Assembly (NCBI RefSeq): GCF_023015765.1
Contig: NZ_JALKAL010000003.1
Location: 62,001 to 126,000, forward strand
DNA from: Ornithinimicrobium sp. F0845
GTDB lineage: Bacteria > Actinomycetota > Actinomycetes > Actinomycetales > Dermatophilaceae
Direction of reading: 5' to 3'
DNA length: 64,000 nt
Made by a program: the position numbers and the translations under genes. Position 1 is the first letter of the stretch, and the number at the start of each line of letters is the position of its first letter. The notes beneath the pieces were generated by a model. The model made no database searches, was not told the DNA's origin, and saw only the letters and a program-made list of their open reading frames with translations. Below, one piece after another: positions 50,748 to 62,610 of this stretch.

Positions 50748-50839
50748 AGGACTCCTTCGGGACGGGCTTGGTCCGTCTGCGGACCTACCCGGACTGACCC
50801 TGGATCGGTGCGGAACTCATCGGTGCGAGCGCCACGACC

Positions 50840-52138
50840 TCACACCGACGGCGATTCGCTCGCACCGATCGGGTGCTGCACGTCGTTGGGTCTCGGGTCG
50901 AGCACGGCGACCAGCTCCAGGTGGTGGGTCATCGGGAAGGCGTCGAACACGCGCAGGTCCCGCAGCACGTAGCCGTGCTCGGCCAGGTAGCCCACGTCGC
51001 GAGCCAGGGCGGCCGGGTCGCACGCCACGTAGCCGATCGCCCGCGGACGGAGTCCGGCGATGTCCCGGCACACCTGTCGGCCGGCGCCGGTGCGGGGCGG
51101 GTCGAGGACGATGAGGTCGACAGCCCCACCGGCGCGCACGATCCGGCGGACCGCCCGGTCGACGCGGTCCCGCACCACCTCCACCCCGGACAGGTCGGCC
51201 AGGTTGTCCGACAGGTCGGCCAGGTTGTCCCGGGCGTTGTCGGTCGCCACCGGGTCGTTCTCCACCGCAGTGACCACGCCCTCCGGACCCACGCGGCGGG
51301 CGAGCGCGGCGGCGAACAGGCCCACCCCGGCATACAGGTCGAGGGCCTTCTCGCCGGGGCGGGGGGCGAGCCAGTCCAGGACGGTCGTGACAAAGGTGCG
51401 GGCCGCACCGGGATGCACCTGCCAGAAGCCGCGGGCCGAGACCCCGAGCTCGAGGTCGCCATCGGCCAGGGGAACCCGCTCGCGCACCAGGGGCACCGGG
51501 CCCGTGGGCACCGGCACGACGACGGTGTCACCCACCGACGGCGCGACGACGTCCACCGCGGCCGACCCGGTGAAGGAACGGTCCAGCACCCCCGTGCCGA
51601 TCACCCGGCGGTCGGCGATGACGCAGTCTCCGACGGGGACGATGTCGTGGCTGCGGTGACGCCGCAGACCGGGCCGTCCGGTCTCGTCGACGGCGAACTC
51701 GACGCGGGTGCGCCACCCCAGACCGTCCTGATCGCCCGGCACCGGCTCCACGACGACCGGGCGACCGAGGTGCGCGACGAGGTCGAGCCCGGCCAGCCGG
51801 GTGAACTGCTCCAGCACCACCGCCGCCTTGAGCTCCCGCTGGGTGTCGAGCTCGACGTGCTGCCAGTCGCAGCCACCGCACCGGCCGGGGCCGGACCAGG
51901 GGCACGGCGGGCTGACCCGTCCCGGCGCCGGGACCAGCACCTCGACAGCGTCGGCACGCAGGAACCGGCCGCCCGGGCCGATCTCGGTGACCACCGCCCG
52001 GACCTGCTCACCGGGCAGGGTGTGGCGCACGAAGACGACCTGTCCCTCGTGGCGCGCGACGCAGTGGCCGCCGTGCGCCACCGGACCCACCTCGAGGACC
52101 AGAGCGTCCCCGACGGTCACGCCCTCCTCACCGCTCAT
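50840..52138 (-). CDS. Class I SAM-dependent RNA (uracil-5-)methyltransferase, TrmA/RlmD type
   Basis: A 432-residue enzyme: N-terminal TRAM domain (GDALVLEVGPVAHGGHCVAR), iron-sulfur cysteines (PPCPWSGPGRCGGCDWQH), SAM site LYAGVGLFAAALARRVGPEG, and the catalytic part DPPRTGAGRQVC with VACDPAALARD holding the nucleophile Cys. It methylates uracil in rRNA or tRNA. A 21-bp tandem duplication at about 51191-51232 gives DNLADLSDNLADLS. ATG 52138 lies 11 bases inside the APC gene end. Confidence 0.87.
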   Translation of the reverse strand: MSGEEGVTVGDALVLEVGPVAHGGHCVARHEGQVVFVRHTLPGEQVRAVVTEIGPGGRFLRADAVEVLVPAPGRVSPPCPWSGPGRCGGCDWQHVELDTQRELKAAVVLEQFTRLAGLDLVAHLGRPVVVEPVPGDQDGLGWRTRVEFAVDETGRPGLRRHRSHDIVPVGDCVIADRRVIGTGVLDRSFTGSAAVDVVAPSVGDTVVVPVPTGPVPLVRERVPLADGDLELGVSARGFWQVHPGAARTFVTTVLDWLAPRPGEKALDLYAGVGLFAAALARRVGPEGVVTAVENDPVATDNARDNLADLSDNLADLSGVEVVRDRVDRAVRRIVRAGGAVDLIVLDPPRTGAGRQVCRDIAGLRPRAIGYVACDPAALARDVGYLAEHGYVLRDLRVFDAFPMTHHLELVAVLDPRPNDVQHPIGASESPSV

Positions 52139-54089
52139 CAACGCCCTCTCCCTGCCACGGCACGGTCACCAGCATCACGCCGGGGGTGCGCAGCAGACCC
52201 TTGCGCAGTCGCTCCAGGATCCGGTCGCGGACGAGCCGGGTCCACCAACGTTCGCGCACGACATACTCCGCGACATAGACGATCACGACGTCCCGGGGAC
52301 GGTCCCGCTGCACCCGGCGGACGTAGTCCAGGACGGGCCGCACGGGCTCGCGGTAGGGGGAGTCCAGGGTGCGCAGCGTGACCGGCAGCTCCCGTCGGGT
52401 CCACTCCTCGCGCAGCGCCTGGGTGGTCTCGGGGACGACGTCCACGGTGATCGCCTCGAGCGTGGGCGGCCGGGTGGCGCGGGCGTAGGCGAGCGCCCGC
52501 ATCGTCGGGCGATCCAGGCGGGGCACGTAGACCAGGGCGTGCACCCGGGAGGGCACCACCTGGCTCTCGTCCGTGCCCTCGGCCGGCAGCGAGACCTCGT
52601 TGTCCATCGTGCGGTGGTAGCGGTAGACCATGGTCATCCCCATCCAGATGAGACCGATCGCGAGCAGGGCGACGCCCGCCCCGTGGGTGAAGCGGGTGAG
52701 CAGCACGATCACCAGGACGGTCGTCGAGACGGCGACGCCCACCTGGTTGATGGTGCGGCTGCGGATGATGCCGACGCGCTGACGCAGGCTCACCTCGGTG
52801 CGCAGCCGCCTGTTCCAGTGCCGCACCATCCCCGCCTGGCTGAACGTGAAGGAGATGAACACCCCGACGATGTACATCTGGATCAGCTCGGTGACGGTGG
52901 CCCGGTAGACCAGGACGAGCGCGGCGGCGGCCGCTGCCAGCAGCAGTATGCCGTTGGAGTAGGTGAGTCGCTGGCCGCGGCTGACCAGCCCGCGGGGCAG
53001 GAAGCGGTCGCGGGCCAGGCGGGAGGCCAGGACCGGGAAACCGTTGAACGCGGTGTTGGCCGCCACGACGAGCATCACGCCGGTGGTGACCGCGACCAGG
53101 AGCACCCCGGGGCTGTCTACGCCGAAGACGACCTTGGAGAGCTGACCGAGGACGGTGTCCTGGACGTGGTCCGGGCCGACCGGCTCACCCTGCAGCCGGA
53201 GCTGCTGCTCGGGGTCGACGGCCAGCTGGATGCCGGTCTCGCGGGTCAGCAGGAGGACCGCGACGGTGATGGTGATCGAGCAGGCGGCCATCACCGCGAG
53301 GATGGAGGCGGCGTTCCGGCTCTTGGGGCGCTGCAGGGCTGGCACCCCGTTGGCCACGCCCTGGACGCCGGTGAGGGCCACCGAGCCCGAGGCGAAGGCG
53401 CGCAGCAGCAGGAAGACGAGGAAGAGGCCGGTCACCTCCTCGTAGCCCTCGGCCGGCAGCAGCTCGTAGTCGGCGCTCGCGGCGCGGCCGAGGGTGCCGG
53501 TGAGGAACTGGGTCGCCCCCACCGCGATGAGTATGCCGAGCGCCCCCAGGAAGGCGTAGACCGGCACCGCCAGCGCCCGTCCGGACTCCCGGACACCGCG
53601 CAGGTTGATCAGGGTGAGCAGCGCGATCAGACCGGCCGCCACGGCGGCCTCGTAGCCGCGGAGGAACCCCAGGGCCGCGGCCGCGTTCTGCACACCGGCC
53701 GACACGGAGACCGCCACGGTCAGGGTGTAGTCGACGATGAGGGCCGAGCCCACGGCCAGGCCCGCCTGCGGCCCGAGGTTGTCCGAGGCCACCTCGTAGT
53801 CCCCGCCGCCGCCGGGGTAGGCGTGGACCGTCTGGCGGTAGGAGGCGACGATAACCAGCATCACCAGGCCGACGGCGACGCCGACCTCCCAGGAGTAGAA
53901 GTAGATCGCCGCGCCGCCGGCCAGGGCGAGAGTCAGCACGATCTCGTCCACGGCATACGCCACGGAGGACAGGGCGTCGCTGGCGAAGACCGGCAGGCCG
54001 AGCCGGCGGGGCAGGAGGGTGTCGCTGAGCCGGTCGGTGCGCAGCGCGCGACCGATGAGGACCCGCTTCAGCAGGTTGCCCGACTCCAT
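52128..54089 (-). CDS. APC-superfamily permease
   Basis: A 653-residue permease with about 12 helices (LPVFASDALSSVAYAVDEIV, VIVASYRQTVHAYPGGGGDY, VASDNLGPQAGLAVGSALIV) and a cytoplasmic C-terminal domain of ~170 residues. The SSVAYA.DE and YPGGGG.Y..A..NLG pattern fits APC/KUP-like amino acid or K+ transporters. Two TrkA-type genes diverge from it, which supports potassium transport by inference. TAGAGT lies 7 bases before ATG 54089, so that start is preferred to GTG 54098. Confidence 0.8.
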   Translation of the reverse strand: MESGNLLKRVLIGRALRTDRLSDTLLPRRLGLPVFASDALSSVAYAVDEIVLTLALAGGAAIYFYSWEVGVAVGLVMLVIVASYRQTVHAYPGGGGDYEVASDNLGPQAGLAVGSALIVDYTLTVAVSVSAGVQNAAAALGFLRGYEAAVAAGLIALLTLINLRGVRESGRALAVPVYAFLGALGILIAVGATQFLTGTLGRAASADYELLPAEGYEEVTGLFLVFLLLRAFASGSVALTGVQGVANGVPALQRPKSRNAASILAVMAACSITITVAVLLLTRETGIQLAVDPEQQLRLQGEPVGPDHVQDTVLGQLSKVVFGVDSPGVLLVAVTTGVMLVVAANTAFNGFPVLASRLARDRFLPRGLVSRGQRLTYSNGILLLAAAAAALVLVYRATVTELIQMYIVGVFISFTFSQAGMVRHWNRRLRTEVSLRQRVGIIRSRTINQVGVAVSTTVLVIVLLTRFTHGAGVALLAIGLIWMGMTMVYRYHRTMDNEVSLPAEGTDESQVVPSRVHALVYVPRLDRPTMRALAYARATRPPTLEAITVDVVPETTQALREEWTRRELPVTLRTLDSPYREPVRPVLDYVRRVQRDRPRDVVIVYVAEYVVRERWWTRLVRDRILERLRKGLLRTPGVMLVTVPWQGEGVDER

Positions 54090-54139
54090 GCTGGCCACTC
54101 TAGGGACATCGGGACGTCCGGCGGGGTAGCGTCGGCACC

Positions 54140-54802
54140 GTGCACTTCGTCATCATGGGCTGCGGCCGGGTAGGGGCCACCCTGGCGCAGAGCCTGCTCA
54201 CCCGCGGCCACGAGGTCGCGGTCATCGACCAGGACCCGGCGGCCTTCCAGCGTCTAGGGCCGGACTTCCCGGGGCGGCGGGTCAAGGGTGTCGGCTTCGA
54301 CCGGGAGGTAATGAAGGACGCCGGCGTGCCCCAGGCCTACGCCTTCGCAGCCGTCAGCAGCGGCGACAACTCCAACATCATCGCCGCGCGCGTGGCCCGC
54401 GAGACCTTCGGGGTGGAGCGGGTCGTCGCCCGGATCTACGACCCGAAGCGCGCAGAGATCTTCCAGCGGCTCGGCATCCCGACCGTCGCCACGGTGCGCT
54501 GGGCAGCGGACCAGACCCTGCACCACCTGCTGCCGGAGGGGAGCACCCCGGACTACTTCGACCCCAGCGGCGCGCTGGTGCTGGGCCAGGTGCACGTGAA
54601 CGCCCACTGGATCGGGCGGCGACTGACCGAGATCGAGGAGACCTTCGGGTGCCGGGTCGCCTTCGTCACCCGCCTCGGCGACGCGATCATCCCGCGCGTC
54701 GACACGGTCTACCAGGAGGGGGACGAGCTGCACCTGGTGGCGCGTCGCGGGACCCTGCCCGAGCTGGAGCACCGGCTGGACACCGTCCAGCCGGGGGAGT
54801 GA
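54140..54802 (+). CDS. TrkA-family potassium uptake regulator (first)
   Basis: A 220-residue RCK protein: FVIMGCGRVGATLAQSLLTR (NAD(H) Rossmann), IIAARVARETFGVERVVARI YDPKRAEIF, and TrkA-C LVARRGTLPELE. It gates K+ uptake with nucleotide or c-di-AMP as ligand in related proteins. TAGCGT (54127-54132) lies 7 bases before the GTG: leaderless start. Confidence 0.87.
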   Translation: MHFVIMGCGRVGATLAQSLLTRGHEVAVIDQDPAAFQRLGPDFPGRRVKGVGFDREVMKDAGVPQAYAFAAVSSGDNSNIIAARVARETFGVERVVARIYDPKRAEIFQRLGIPTVATVRWAADQTLHHLLPEGSTPDYFDPSGALVLGQVHVNAHWIGRRLTEIEETFGCRVAFVTRLGDAIIPRVDTVYQEGDELHLVARRGTLPELEHRLDTVQPGE

Positions 54803-54812
54803 GGAGGCGGTC

Positions 54813-55511
54813 GTGCGGGTAGCCCTGATCGGCGCGGGCAGCGTGGGTCGCTCGATCGCCCGCGAGCTCATCCACAACGGGCACGACGTCCTGATCATCG
54901 ACCGGGACGCCACCGACGAGCGCACCTCGATGGTCCCCGCGGCCGAGTGGATCATCGGCGACGCCTGCGAGATCAGCACGCTGACGACGGCGCGGCTGGA
55001 GACCTACGACCACGTCGTGTGCGCCAGCGGTGACGACAAGGTCAACCTCGTCGTGTCCTTCCTGGCCCGCACCGAGTTCGCGGTGCCGCGCACCGTCGCC
55101 CGGGTCAACAACCCGCGCAACGAGTGGCTGTTCAACGACGCCTGGGGCGTGGACGTGGCCGTGTCGACCCCGCGACTGATGACCGCGCTCGTCGAGGAGG
55201 CCGTCTCGGTCGGGGACATCGTGCGGCTCTTCGAGTTCCAGCACGGTGAGGCGCACATGGTGGAGCTGACCCTGCCCGAGACCAGCCCCTACGTCGGGGC
55301 GCGGGTCGGCGACGTGCCGTTGCCGCCGGACACCTCCCTGATCACCATCCTGCGCGACGGGCAGGCGATCGCCCCCGGCCCGGACGAGGCGATCGAGGCC
55401 GGCGACGAGATCCTCTTCATCTGCCCGCCGGAGGCCGAGCACCAGCTGGCGCTCACCCTCAACCCGGAGAGCCGCACCCAACCGGTCCGCGACGACGAGG
55501 ACGACGGCTGA
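54813..55511 (+). CDS. TrkA-family potassium uptake regulator (second)
   Basis: A 232-residue RCK protein: VALIGAGSVGRSIARELIHN, VVCASGDDKVNLVVSFLART, VARVNNPRNEWLFNDAWGVD, with a TrkA-C tail (VPLPPDTSLITILRDGQAIA). It pairs with the preceding gene, 10 bases away with GAGGAGG upstream. The two probably act as a hetero-ring on a K+ transporter such as the divergent APC permease. Confidence 0.87.
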   Translation: MRVALIGAGSVGRSIARELIHNGHDVLIIDRDATDERTSMVPAAEWIIGDACEISTLTTARLETYDHVVCASGDDKVNLVVSFLARTEFAVPRTVARVNNPRNEWLFNDAWGVDVAVSTPRLMTALVEEAVSVGDIVRLFEFQHGEAHMVELTLPETSPYVGARVGDVPLPPDTSLITILRDGQAIAPGPDEAIEAGDEILFICPPEAEHQLALTLNPESRTQPVRDDEDDG

Positions 55512-55537
55512 GTCGCACGAGAAATTCCCGTGCGACT
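55511..55537 (+). terminator. Hairpin after the trkA pair
   Basis: AGTCGCACG (55511-55519) and CGTGCGACT (55529-55537) form a perfect 9-bp stem with a 9-base loop, starting at the stop codon of the second trkA gene. No long T-run follows, as is common for actinobacterial terminators. Confidence 0.6.
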
Positions 55538-55564
55538 GTCGGTGCCTGGTGCGACCGTGGGCGG

Positions 55565-56837
55565 ATGACATCCACAGACCTCGTCAGAGCCCCCGCGTTG
55601 GTGGCCAGGATCCGTGCCGCGGTCCGGGGCCGGGTGATCACGCCGGAGCAGGGAGCTGACTACGAGACCGCCAGGGTGGTGGAGGCCCGAGCGGTCGACG
55701 CCCGTCCGCTCGCCGTCGTGCAGGCGCTCGATGCTGCTGACGTGTGCGCGGTCGTGGACGCGGCTCGAGAGGCGGGCGTCGTCCTCGCGGTCCGCGGCCG
55801 TGGGCATCTCCGGGATCACGCTCGGAGGCGGCATGGGGCTGCTCAGCCGCCGCTACGGGATGACGATCGACGCCCTTCTCGCCGCCGAGATCGTCACCGC
55901 GGACGGTCAGCTCCGGACCGTCGACGCCGACCACGAGCCCGACCTCTTCTGGGCGCTGCGCGGGGGCGGCGGCAACTTCGGGGTCGTCACGGAGATGACC
56001 TTCCGCCTGGACGACGTCAGTCAGACCACCGGGGGACCGCTGGTGCTGCCGGCGAGACCGGGGGTCCTCGCCGGGTTCCTCGCCGCCGCGGAGCAGGCTC
56101 CCCGGGAGCTGACCACGATCGCCACGGTCATGCCCTGCCCGCCGCTGCCGTTCGTCGACGCCCAGCACCACGGCTCACCGGTGCTCCTGGCGACCGTCGT
56201 CCACGTCGGTCCCCCCGGCGAGGCCGAGCAGGCGATCGCTCCCTTCCGGGCGCTCGCAGAGCCGTTGGCCGACCTCATCCGCCCGGCGCAGTATGCCGAC
56301 CTGCTGGGCTGGGAGGAGATACCACCCACGCCGTTCGTCTCCCGCACCAACTTCCTGGACCGGGTCGACGTCGACCTCGCGGGCGCCATCATCGAGGCCG
56401 TCGCCCACGGGCCGGGCCCGGGTCGGCTGGCACAGTTCCGCGTCCTCGGCGGTGCGATCGGCGACGTCGCCGACGACGCGACGGCCTTCGGCTTCCGGGA
56501 CCGCCGCATCGTCAGCTACCTCGCCTGCGTGGCGCCCGGGCCGGGGGACCTGGGCGCGGCTGCGGAGTGGGCCGACGGCCTGCTGGCGGCGCTCGACCAG
56601 GGTGACCACACGGCATACATCAACTTCGTGGGCAGTCCCGGCCCGGTCTCTGCGGCCGACGCCTATCCGCCCGCGACGTGGGAGCGCCTGCGCGCCGTGA
56701 AGGCCGCCTACGACCCCGACAACCTCTTCCGACACAACCACAACATCTCTCCAGCACAACATCCCTCCGGGTTAGGCACCTTCCGTGGACGTCCCACCTC
56801 AGGTGCGGGAGACTGGGCCCTGAGGACGGTTCTGTGA
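55565..56837 (+). pseudogene. FAD-linked (berberine-bridge-like) oxidoreductase, internally deleted
   Basis: The frame from ATG 55565 reads like the start of a PCMH-type FAD oxidase (VRGRVITPEQGADYETARVV, VDAAREAGVVLAVRGRGH). After about 55795 the homologous text jumps, in another frame, to AVGISGITLGGGMGLLSRRY and continues normally through LFWALRGGGGNFGVVTEMTF to ERLRAVKAAYDPDNLFRHNH. Around 50-60 residues that normally follow (the SGGHS... part with the FAD-linking His and GDT loop) are missing. A deletion with frameshift therefore inactivated the gene. Confidence 0.75.
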
Positions 56838-56843
56838 TAGAAC

Positions 56844-56861
56844 TATCTTGACGTCAAGATA
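56844..56861. promoter_or_regulatory. Perfect 18-bp palindrome upstream of aconitase
   Basis: TATCTTGACGTCAAGATA is a perfect palindrome 19 bases before the acnA start. It may overlap a promoter (TTGACG inside). A second inverted repeat, GTTCT-N5-AGAAC, lies immediately upstream at 56829-56843. Strong candidate for a repressor site controlling aconitase; the regulator is unknown. Confidence 0.65.
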
Positions 56862-56879
56862 AATCTGAGAGGAGTCGGC

Positions 56880-59714
<2,835 letters not shown>

Positions 59715-59735
59715 CTGACACGCACCACCCGCGAC

Positions 59736-59765
59736 GGCCCTGCACCGAGTGATCGGTGCGGGGCC
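59736..59765 (+). terminator. acnA terminator hairpin
   Basis: GGCCCTGCACCGA (59736-59748) pairs with TCGGTGCGGGGCC (59753-59765) over 13 positions with one G-T wobble and a 4-base loop, 21 bases after the acnA stop. CCCTTCGTG follows, only weakly T-rich. Confidence 0.75.
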
Positions 59766-59855
59766 GCCCTTCGTGTCCGCCTGCGACAGATGTCGGACAG
59801 CCCGAACAGCCCTTGGCCACACCGCGGACGTGCTACAGGCGCGCTACGGTCGATC

Positions 59856-60110
59856 ATGACCACGATCAGCCAGCGGGAGCTTCGCAATAACTCGGGGGAG
59901 ATCATGCGCGGGCTTCGCGCCGGCCAGACCTACACAGTCACCAGCAGTGGTGAGGTGATCGGGCGGCTGGTGCCGGCGACCGCCTCGCCACTGGAGCACT
60001 TGGTCGCACGCAAGGCCAGGCGACACGGCGGCTGGAGCGCCATCCCACGCGTCACTCGCGCCGAGTCATCGCAGAGCATCCTGGATGACCTGCGTCAGGA
60101 TCGCCTGTGA
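59856..60110 (+). CDS. Type II antitoxin, Phd/YefM family (VapB-like partner)
   Basis: An 84-residue Phd-type antitoxin: ISQRELRNNSGEIMRGLRAG, QTYTVTSSGEVIGRLVPA, and an acidic/basic tail ending ILDDLRQDRL. The DNA-binding N-terminus and toxin-binding tail are clear. TACGGT (59845-59850) is 5 bases before the ATG, so the start is probably leaderless. Its stop overlaps the toxin GTG. Confidence 0.88.
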   Translation: MTTISQRELRNNSGEIMRGLRAGQTYTVTSSGEVIGRLVPATASPLEHLVARKARRHGGWSAIPRVTRAESSQSILDDLRQDRL

Positions 60111-60496
60111 CCAGTGTGCTGCTCGACACGTCCGCCCTGGCAAAAGTGGTCATCGAGGAGGCTGAGTCGGCCGCACTGACGCGCTGGCTCGACGAGGGTG
60201 CGGAGGGGGCACTCCTGGTCTCGGCGCTGGCGGTGGTGGACCTTCGCCGCTTCGCCCAGCGCCTCGCCCTGGACCCGACCGTGGTCATGACCCTGCTCGA
60301 CGGGCTCGACGTCGTGCCGGTCACCGAGCCGATCCTGCACCAGGCCGCAAGTCTGCCCCAGAGCTACCTGCGGACCCTCGACGCAATCCACCTCGCCACC
60401 GCCATCGCCGTCGAGACCCCCGTGATCGTGACGTATGACGACCGGATGGCTCGTGCTGCCAGGGAGGAGGGCCTCGACGTCGTCGCTCCGGCATGA
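60107..60496 (+). CDS. VapC PIN-domain toxin
   Basis: A 129-residue PIN RNase: VLLDTSALAKVVIEEAESAA with the first Asp, VSALAVVDLRRFAQRLAL where Asp replaces the usual Glu, RTLDAIHLATAIAV with the third acid, and VIVTYDDRMARAAREEGLDV closing. It would cleave tRNA or rRNA when free of the antitoxin. GTGA overlap with the antitoxin; pair looks intact. Confidence 0.9.
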   Translation: MTSVLLDTSALAKVVIEEAESAALTRWLDEGAEGALLVSALAVVDLRRFAQRLALDPTVVMTLLDGLDVVPVTEPILHQAASLPQSYLRTLDAIHLATAIAVETPVIVTYDDRMARAAREEGLDVVAPA

Positions 60497-60567
60497 TGCC
60501 GCCGGGAATGGACGGGAGCGCGCCTCTGTTGTAATACTTGAAACATCAATCAAACGGAGGATGCGCC

Positions 60568-61455
60568 ATGGCCACGCCCGACCTGCTCGCCCCGAAGGAC
60601 CTGCTCGCCGCAGACACGTCGATGGGTGCGGTGACCCTGGACGTCGCCGACCTCGACGTCATGACCGCCTACTACCGTGACGCGATCGCGCTCACCGTGC
60701 TCTCCAGCGAGGGCCCCCAGGTGACCCTCGGTCGCGGGACCGAGCCCGTCGTCATCCTGCGGCACAGCCCCGCCCTCAAGGCGGCCAGCCCCGGCCAGGC
60801 CGGGCTGTTCCACACCGCCATCCTGTTCGACACCCAGGAGGCGCTGGCCGCTGCCGTCGCGACCGCCGCGCAGTACCCGGGCGTGAAGTTCGTCGGCTCC
60901 AGCGACCACCTCGTCAGCCAGGCCTTCTACTTCGACGACCCCGAGGGCAACGGCATCGAGCTCTACTGGGACCGTGACCGGACGCAGTGGAGCTGGACCC
61001 ACGGGCAGGTCGAGATGTCCACGCTCTACCTCGACCCCAACGCCTTCCTGCGCGAGCACCTCAGCGAGCGTGGTCTGGACGACCCCACCACGCTCGGCAG
61101 CGCCATCGTGGGGCACGTCCACCTCTCCGTGGGTGACGTCGCCAGCGCGAAGGGCTTCTACGTCGACAAGCTGGGTTTCGAGACCACCGCCGCTCTGGGC
61201 AACCAGGCGCTGTTCGTCTCCGCCGGGAAGTATCACCACCACATGGCGATGAACGTCTGGAACTCCCGCGGCGCCGGCCGTCGCCAGCGCACCCTCGGCC
61301 TGGGTCAGGTCGACATCATCGTGCCCACCGCCGACGAGATCGGCGCCCTCACCGAGCGCATGAAGCACTACGGGGTGCAGACCCGCGACGACGGCCGCAC
61401 GGTCTCCTTCGACGACCCCTGGGCCAACCTCATCAACGTCCGCGTCGCCGACTGA
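60568..61455 (+). CDS. Two-domain VOC dioxygenase (CatE-like)
   Basis: A 295-residue type I extradiol-dioxygenase-like protein with two VOC repeats: MGAVTLDVADLDVMTAYYRD, GLFHTAILFDTQEALAAAVA, DDPEGNGIELYWDRDRTQWS; then VGHVHLSVGDVASAKGFYVD, KYHHHMAMNVWNSRGAGRRQ, FDDPWANLINVRVAD. It matches the CatE/quinone-detoxification type that MarR proteins control. Upstream, TAATAC is followed by CTTGAAACATCAA, a TTGA-N4-TCAA repeat (60539-60551) suited to a MarR operator. GGAGG precedes the ATG. Confidence 0.83.
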   Translation: MATPDLLAPKDLLAADTSMGAVTLDVADLDVMTAYYRDAIALTVLSSEGPQVTLGRGTEPVVILRHSPALKAASPGQAGLFHTAILFDTQEALAAAVATAAQYPGVKFVGSSDHLVSQAFYFDDPEGNGIELYWDRDRTQWSWTHGQVEMSTLYLDPNAFLREHLSERGLDDPTTLGSAIVGHVHLSVGDVASAKGFYVDKLGFETTAALGNQALFVSAGKYHHHMAMNVWNSRGAGRRQRTLGLGQVDIIVPTADEIGALTERMKHYGVQTRDDGRTVSFDDPWANLINVRVAD

Positions 61456-61515
61456 CCTCGGGCAGTATGCCGTGGCCGCGCCGCTCCTGCGCCTCGCTCA
61501 GGTTGTGGCGGGCTC

Positions 61516-61544
61516 TTCGCCGAGAGTGAAAATCGCTCCCGGCG
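61516..61544. promoter_or_regulatory. Two ClgR-like boxes (CGC-N5-GYG) before the XRE gene
   Basis: CGC-CGAGA-GTG at 61518-61528 and CGC-TCCCG-GCG at 61534-61544. Each is one mismatch from the published ClgR-type pattern WCGCYNANRGCGWW, as I recall it. They lie 44 and 28 bases before the start of the ClgR/PopR-like gene and are probably used for autoregulation. Confidence 0.5.
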
Positions 61545-61571
61545 GGGGCTTGCCGGCGATAGCGTCGGGTC

Positions 61572-61928
61572 ATGGGAAACGTGGTGCGTCTGCCCGACCG
61601 TCAGGACCCGGGACGTCTCGGGAACCGCGGCCGTGCTGCGCGCCGCGGCCCGGCGTTGCTGTGGCGCGAGGCGCTCGGACGCCAGCTCCGCGGTGAGCGT
61701 GAGTTCCGCGGCGAGCGCATCTCGGACGTCGCCGCTCGGGCCGGACTCTCGCCGCAGTACCTCTCCGAGCTCGAGCGCGGCAAGAAGGACCCGTCCTCGG
61801 AGATGCTTGAGGCACTCGCCGGTGCCCTCGACCTCACGGTGGTCGACCTGACCCGGCGGGCAGGGACGCAGCTCACCCTCGTCCAGCCCGGAGTGCGGGG
61901 GAGCGGACCCGCCCTGCTGGCTGCATGA
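61572..61928 (+). CDS. XRE-family regulator, ClgR/PopR-like
   Basis: A 118-residue HTH protein: ALLWREALGRQLRGEREFRG, ERISDVAARAGLSPQYLSEL, ERGKKDPSSEMLEALAGALD. This is the ClgR/PopR pattern (R.RGERI.DVA..AGLSPQYLSELERG.KDPSSE). These activators control clp protease genes. It converges with a clpP pair. TAGCGT (61560-61565) lies six bases before ATG 61572, so it is likely leaderless. The short Ala tail (GSGPALLAA) resembles a degradation tag, as seen in ClgR/PopR. Confidence 0.83.
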   Translation: MGNVVRLPDRQDPGRLGNRGRAARRGPALLWREALGRQLRGEREFRGERISDVAARAGLSPQYLSELERGKKDPSSEMLEALAGALDLTVVDLTRRAGTQLTLVQPGVRGSGPALLAA

Positions 61929-61990
61929 GCTGTGCTGCTGGCAGCCTGACCTGTGCTGCGGGCAGGCGGACCTGTCCTGCGGGCAGCGTG
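61928..61990 (+). repeat. Three tandem 21-bp repeats
   Basis: Units at 61928, 61949 and 61970: AGCTGTGCTGCTGGCAGCCT(G), ACCTGTGCTGCGGGCAGGCG(G), ACCTGTCCTGCGGGCAGCGT(G). The array fills the gap between the convergent regulator and clpP stops. Self-complementary CTGC/GCAG parts can form short hairpins. Confidence 0.7.
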
Positions 61991-62001
61991 GGCTGACCTC
62001 G

Positions 62002-62610
62002 TCACGCGCTCAGCGCCGGCACCTCGCGGGAGGCGAGGACCTGGTCCACCACGCCGTAGTCGACGGCGGCCTGCGCCGTGAGGATCAGGTCGCGGTCGGT
62101 GTCGGACCGCACCTGCTCGGCGGAGTGGCCGGTGTGCAGCCCGAGGATCTCCTCCTGCATCCGCCGCACCCGCTCGACCTCGTCGGCCTCCAGGATCAGA
62201 TCCGGCACGGTGCCCCGTCCCTCTGCTGCAGGCGCGTGGATCACGACCCGCCCGTGGGGCAGGATCGAGCGGTGACCGGCGGCACCGCCGGCGAGCAGGA
62301 CCGCCGAGCTGGCGACCACCTGACCCACGCACGTGGTGTCGACCCGCGGCCGGACGAACTGCATCGCGTCATAGATCGCCAGGGTGGCCGGGATCGAGCC
62401 GCCGACCGAGTTGAGGTAGAGCGCGATCGGCGCGTCCGGGTTGTCGTTCTCCAGGTGCAGCAGCTGGGCGATGACCGCGTTGGCGACGCCCTCGTCGATG
62501 CCGGTGCCCAGATAGACGATCCGGTCGGCCAGCAGCCGGCTGTAGATGTCGAGCGTGCGCTCACCGCGCGGGCTCTGGGTCGTCACGTAGGGGATCGAGT
62601 AGGTGCTCAT
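62002..62610 (-). CDS. clpP: ClpP-family subunit lacking the usual serine nucleophile
   Basis: A 202-residue ClpP-fold protein: DRIVYLGTGIDEGVANAVIA, IALYLNSVGGSIPATLAIYD, HGRVVIHAPAAEG (His125), HSAEQVRSDTDRDLILTAQA (Asp174). The nucleophile site, usually GQ(A)AS(M/A), reads GQVVASSAVLL: the catalytic position is Ala100, with Ser101 and Ser102 after it. His and Asp are kept. It may act only in a mixed ring with the neighbouring ClpP, or use a shifted Ser. It overlaps that gene by ATGA. Confidence 0.85.
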   Translation of the reverse strand: MSTYSIPYVTTQSPRGERTLDIYSRLLADRIVYLGTGIDEGVANAVIAQLLHLENDNPDAPIALYLNSVGGSIPATLAIYDAMQFVRPRVDTTCVGQVVASSAVLLAGGAAGHRSILPHGRVVIHAPAAEGRGTVPDLILEADEVERVRRMQEEILGLHTGHSAEQVRSDTDRDLILTAQAAVDYGVVDQVLASREVPALSA

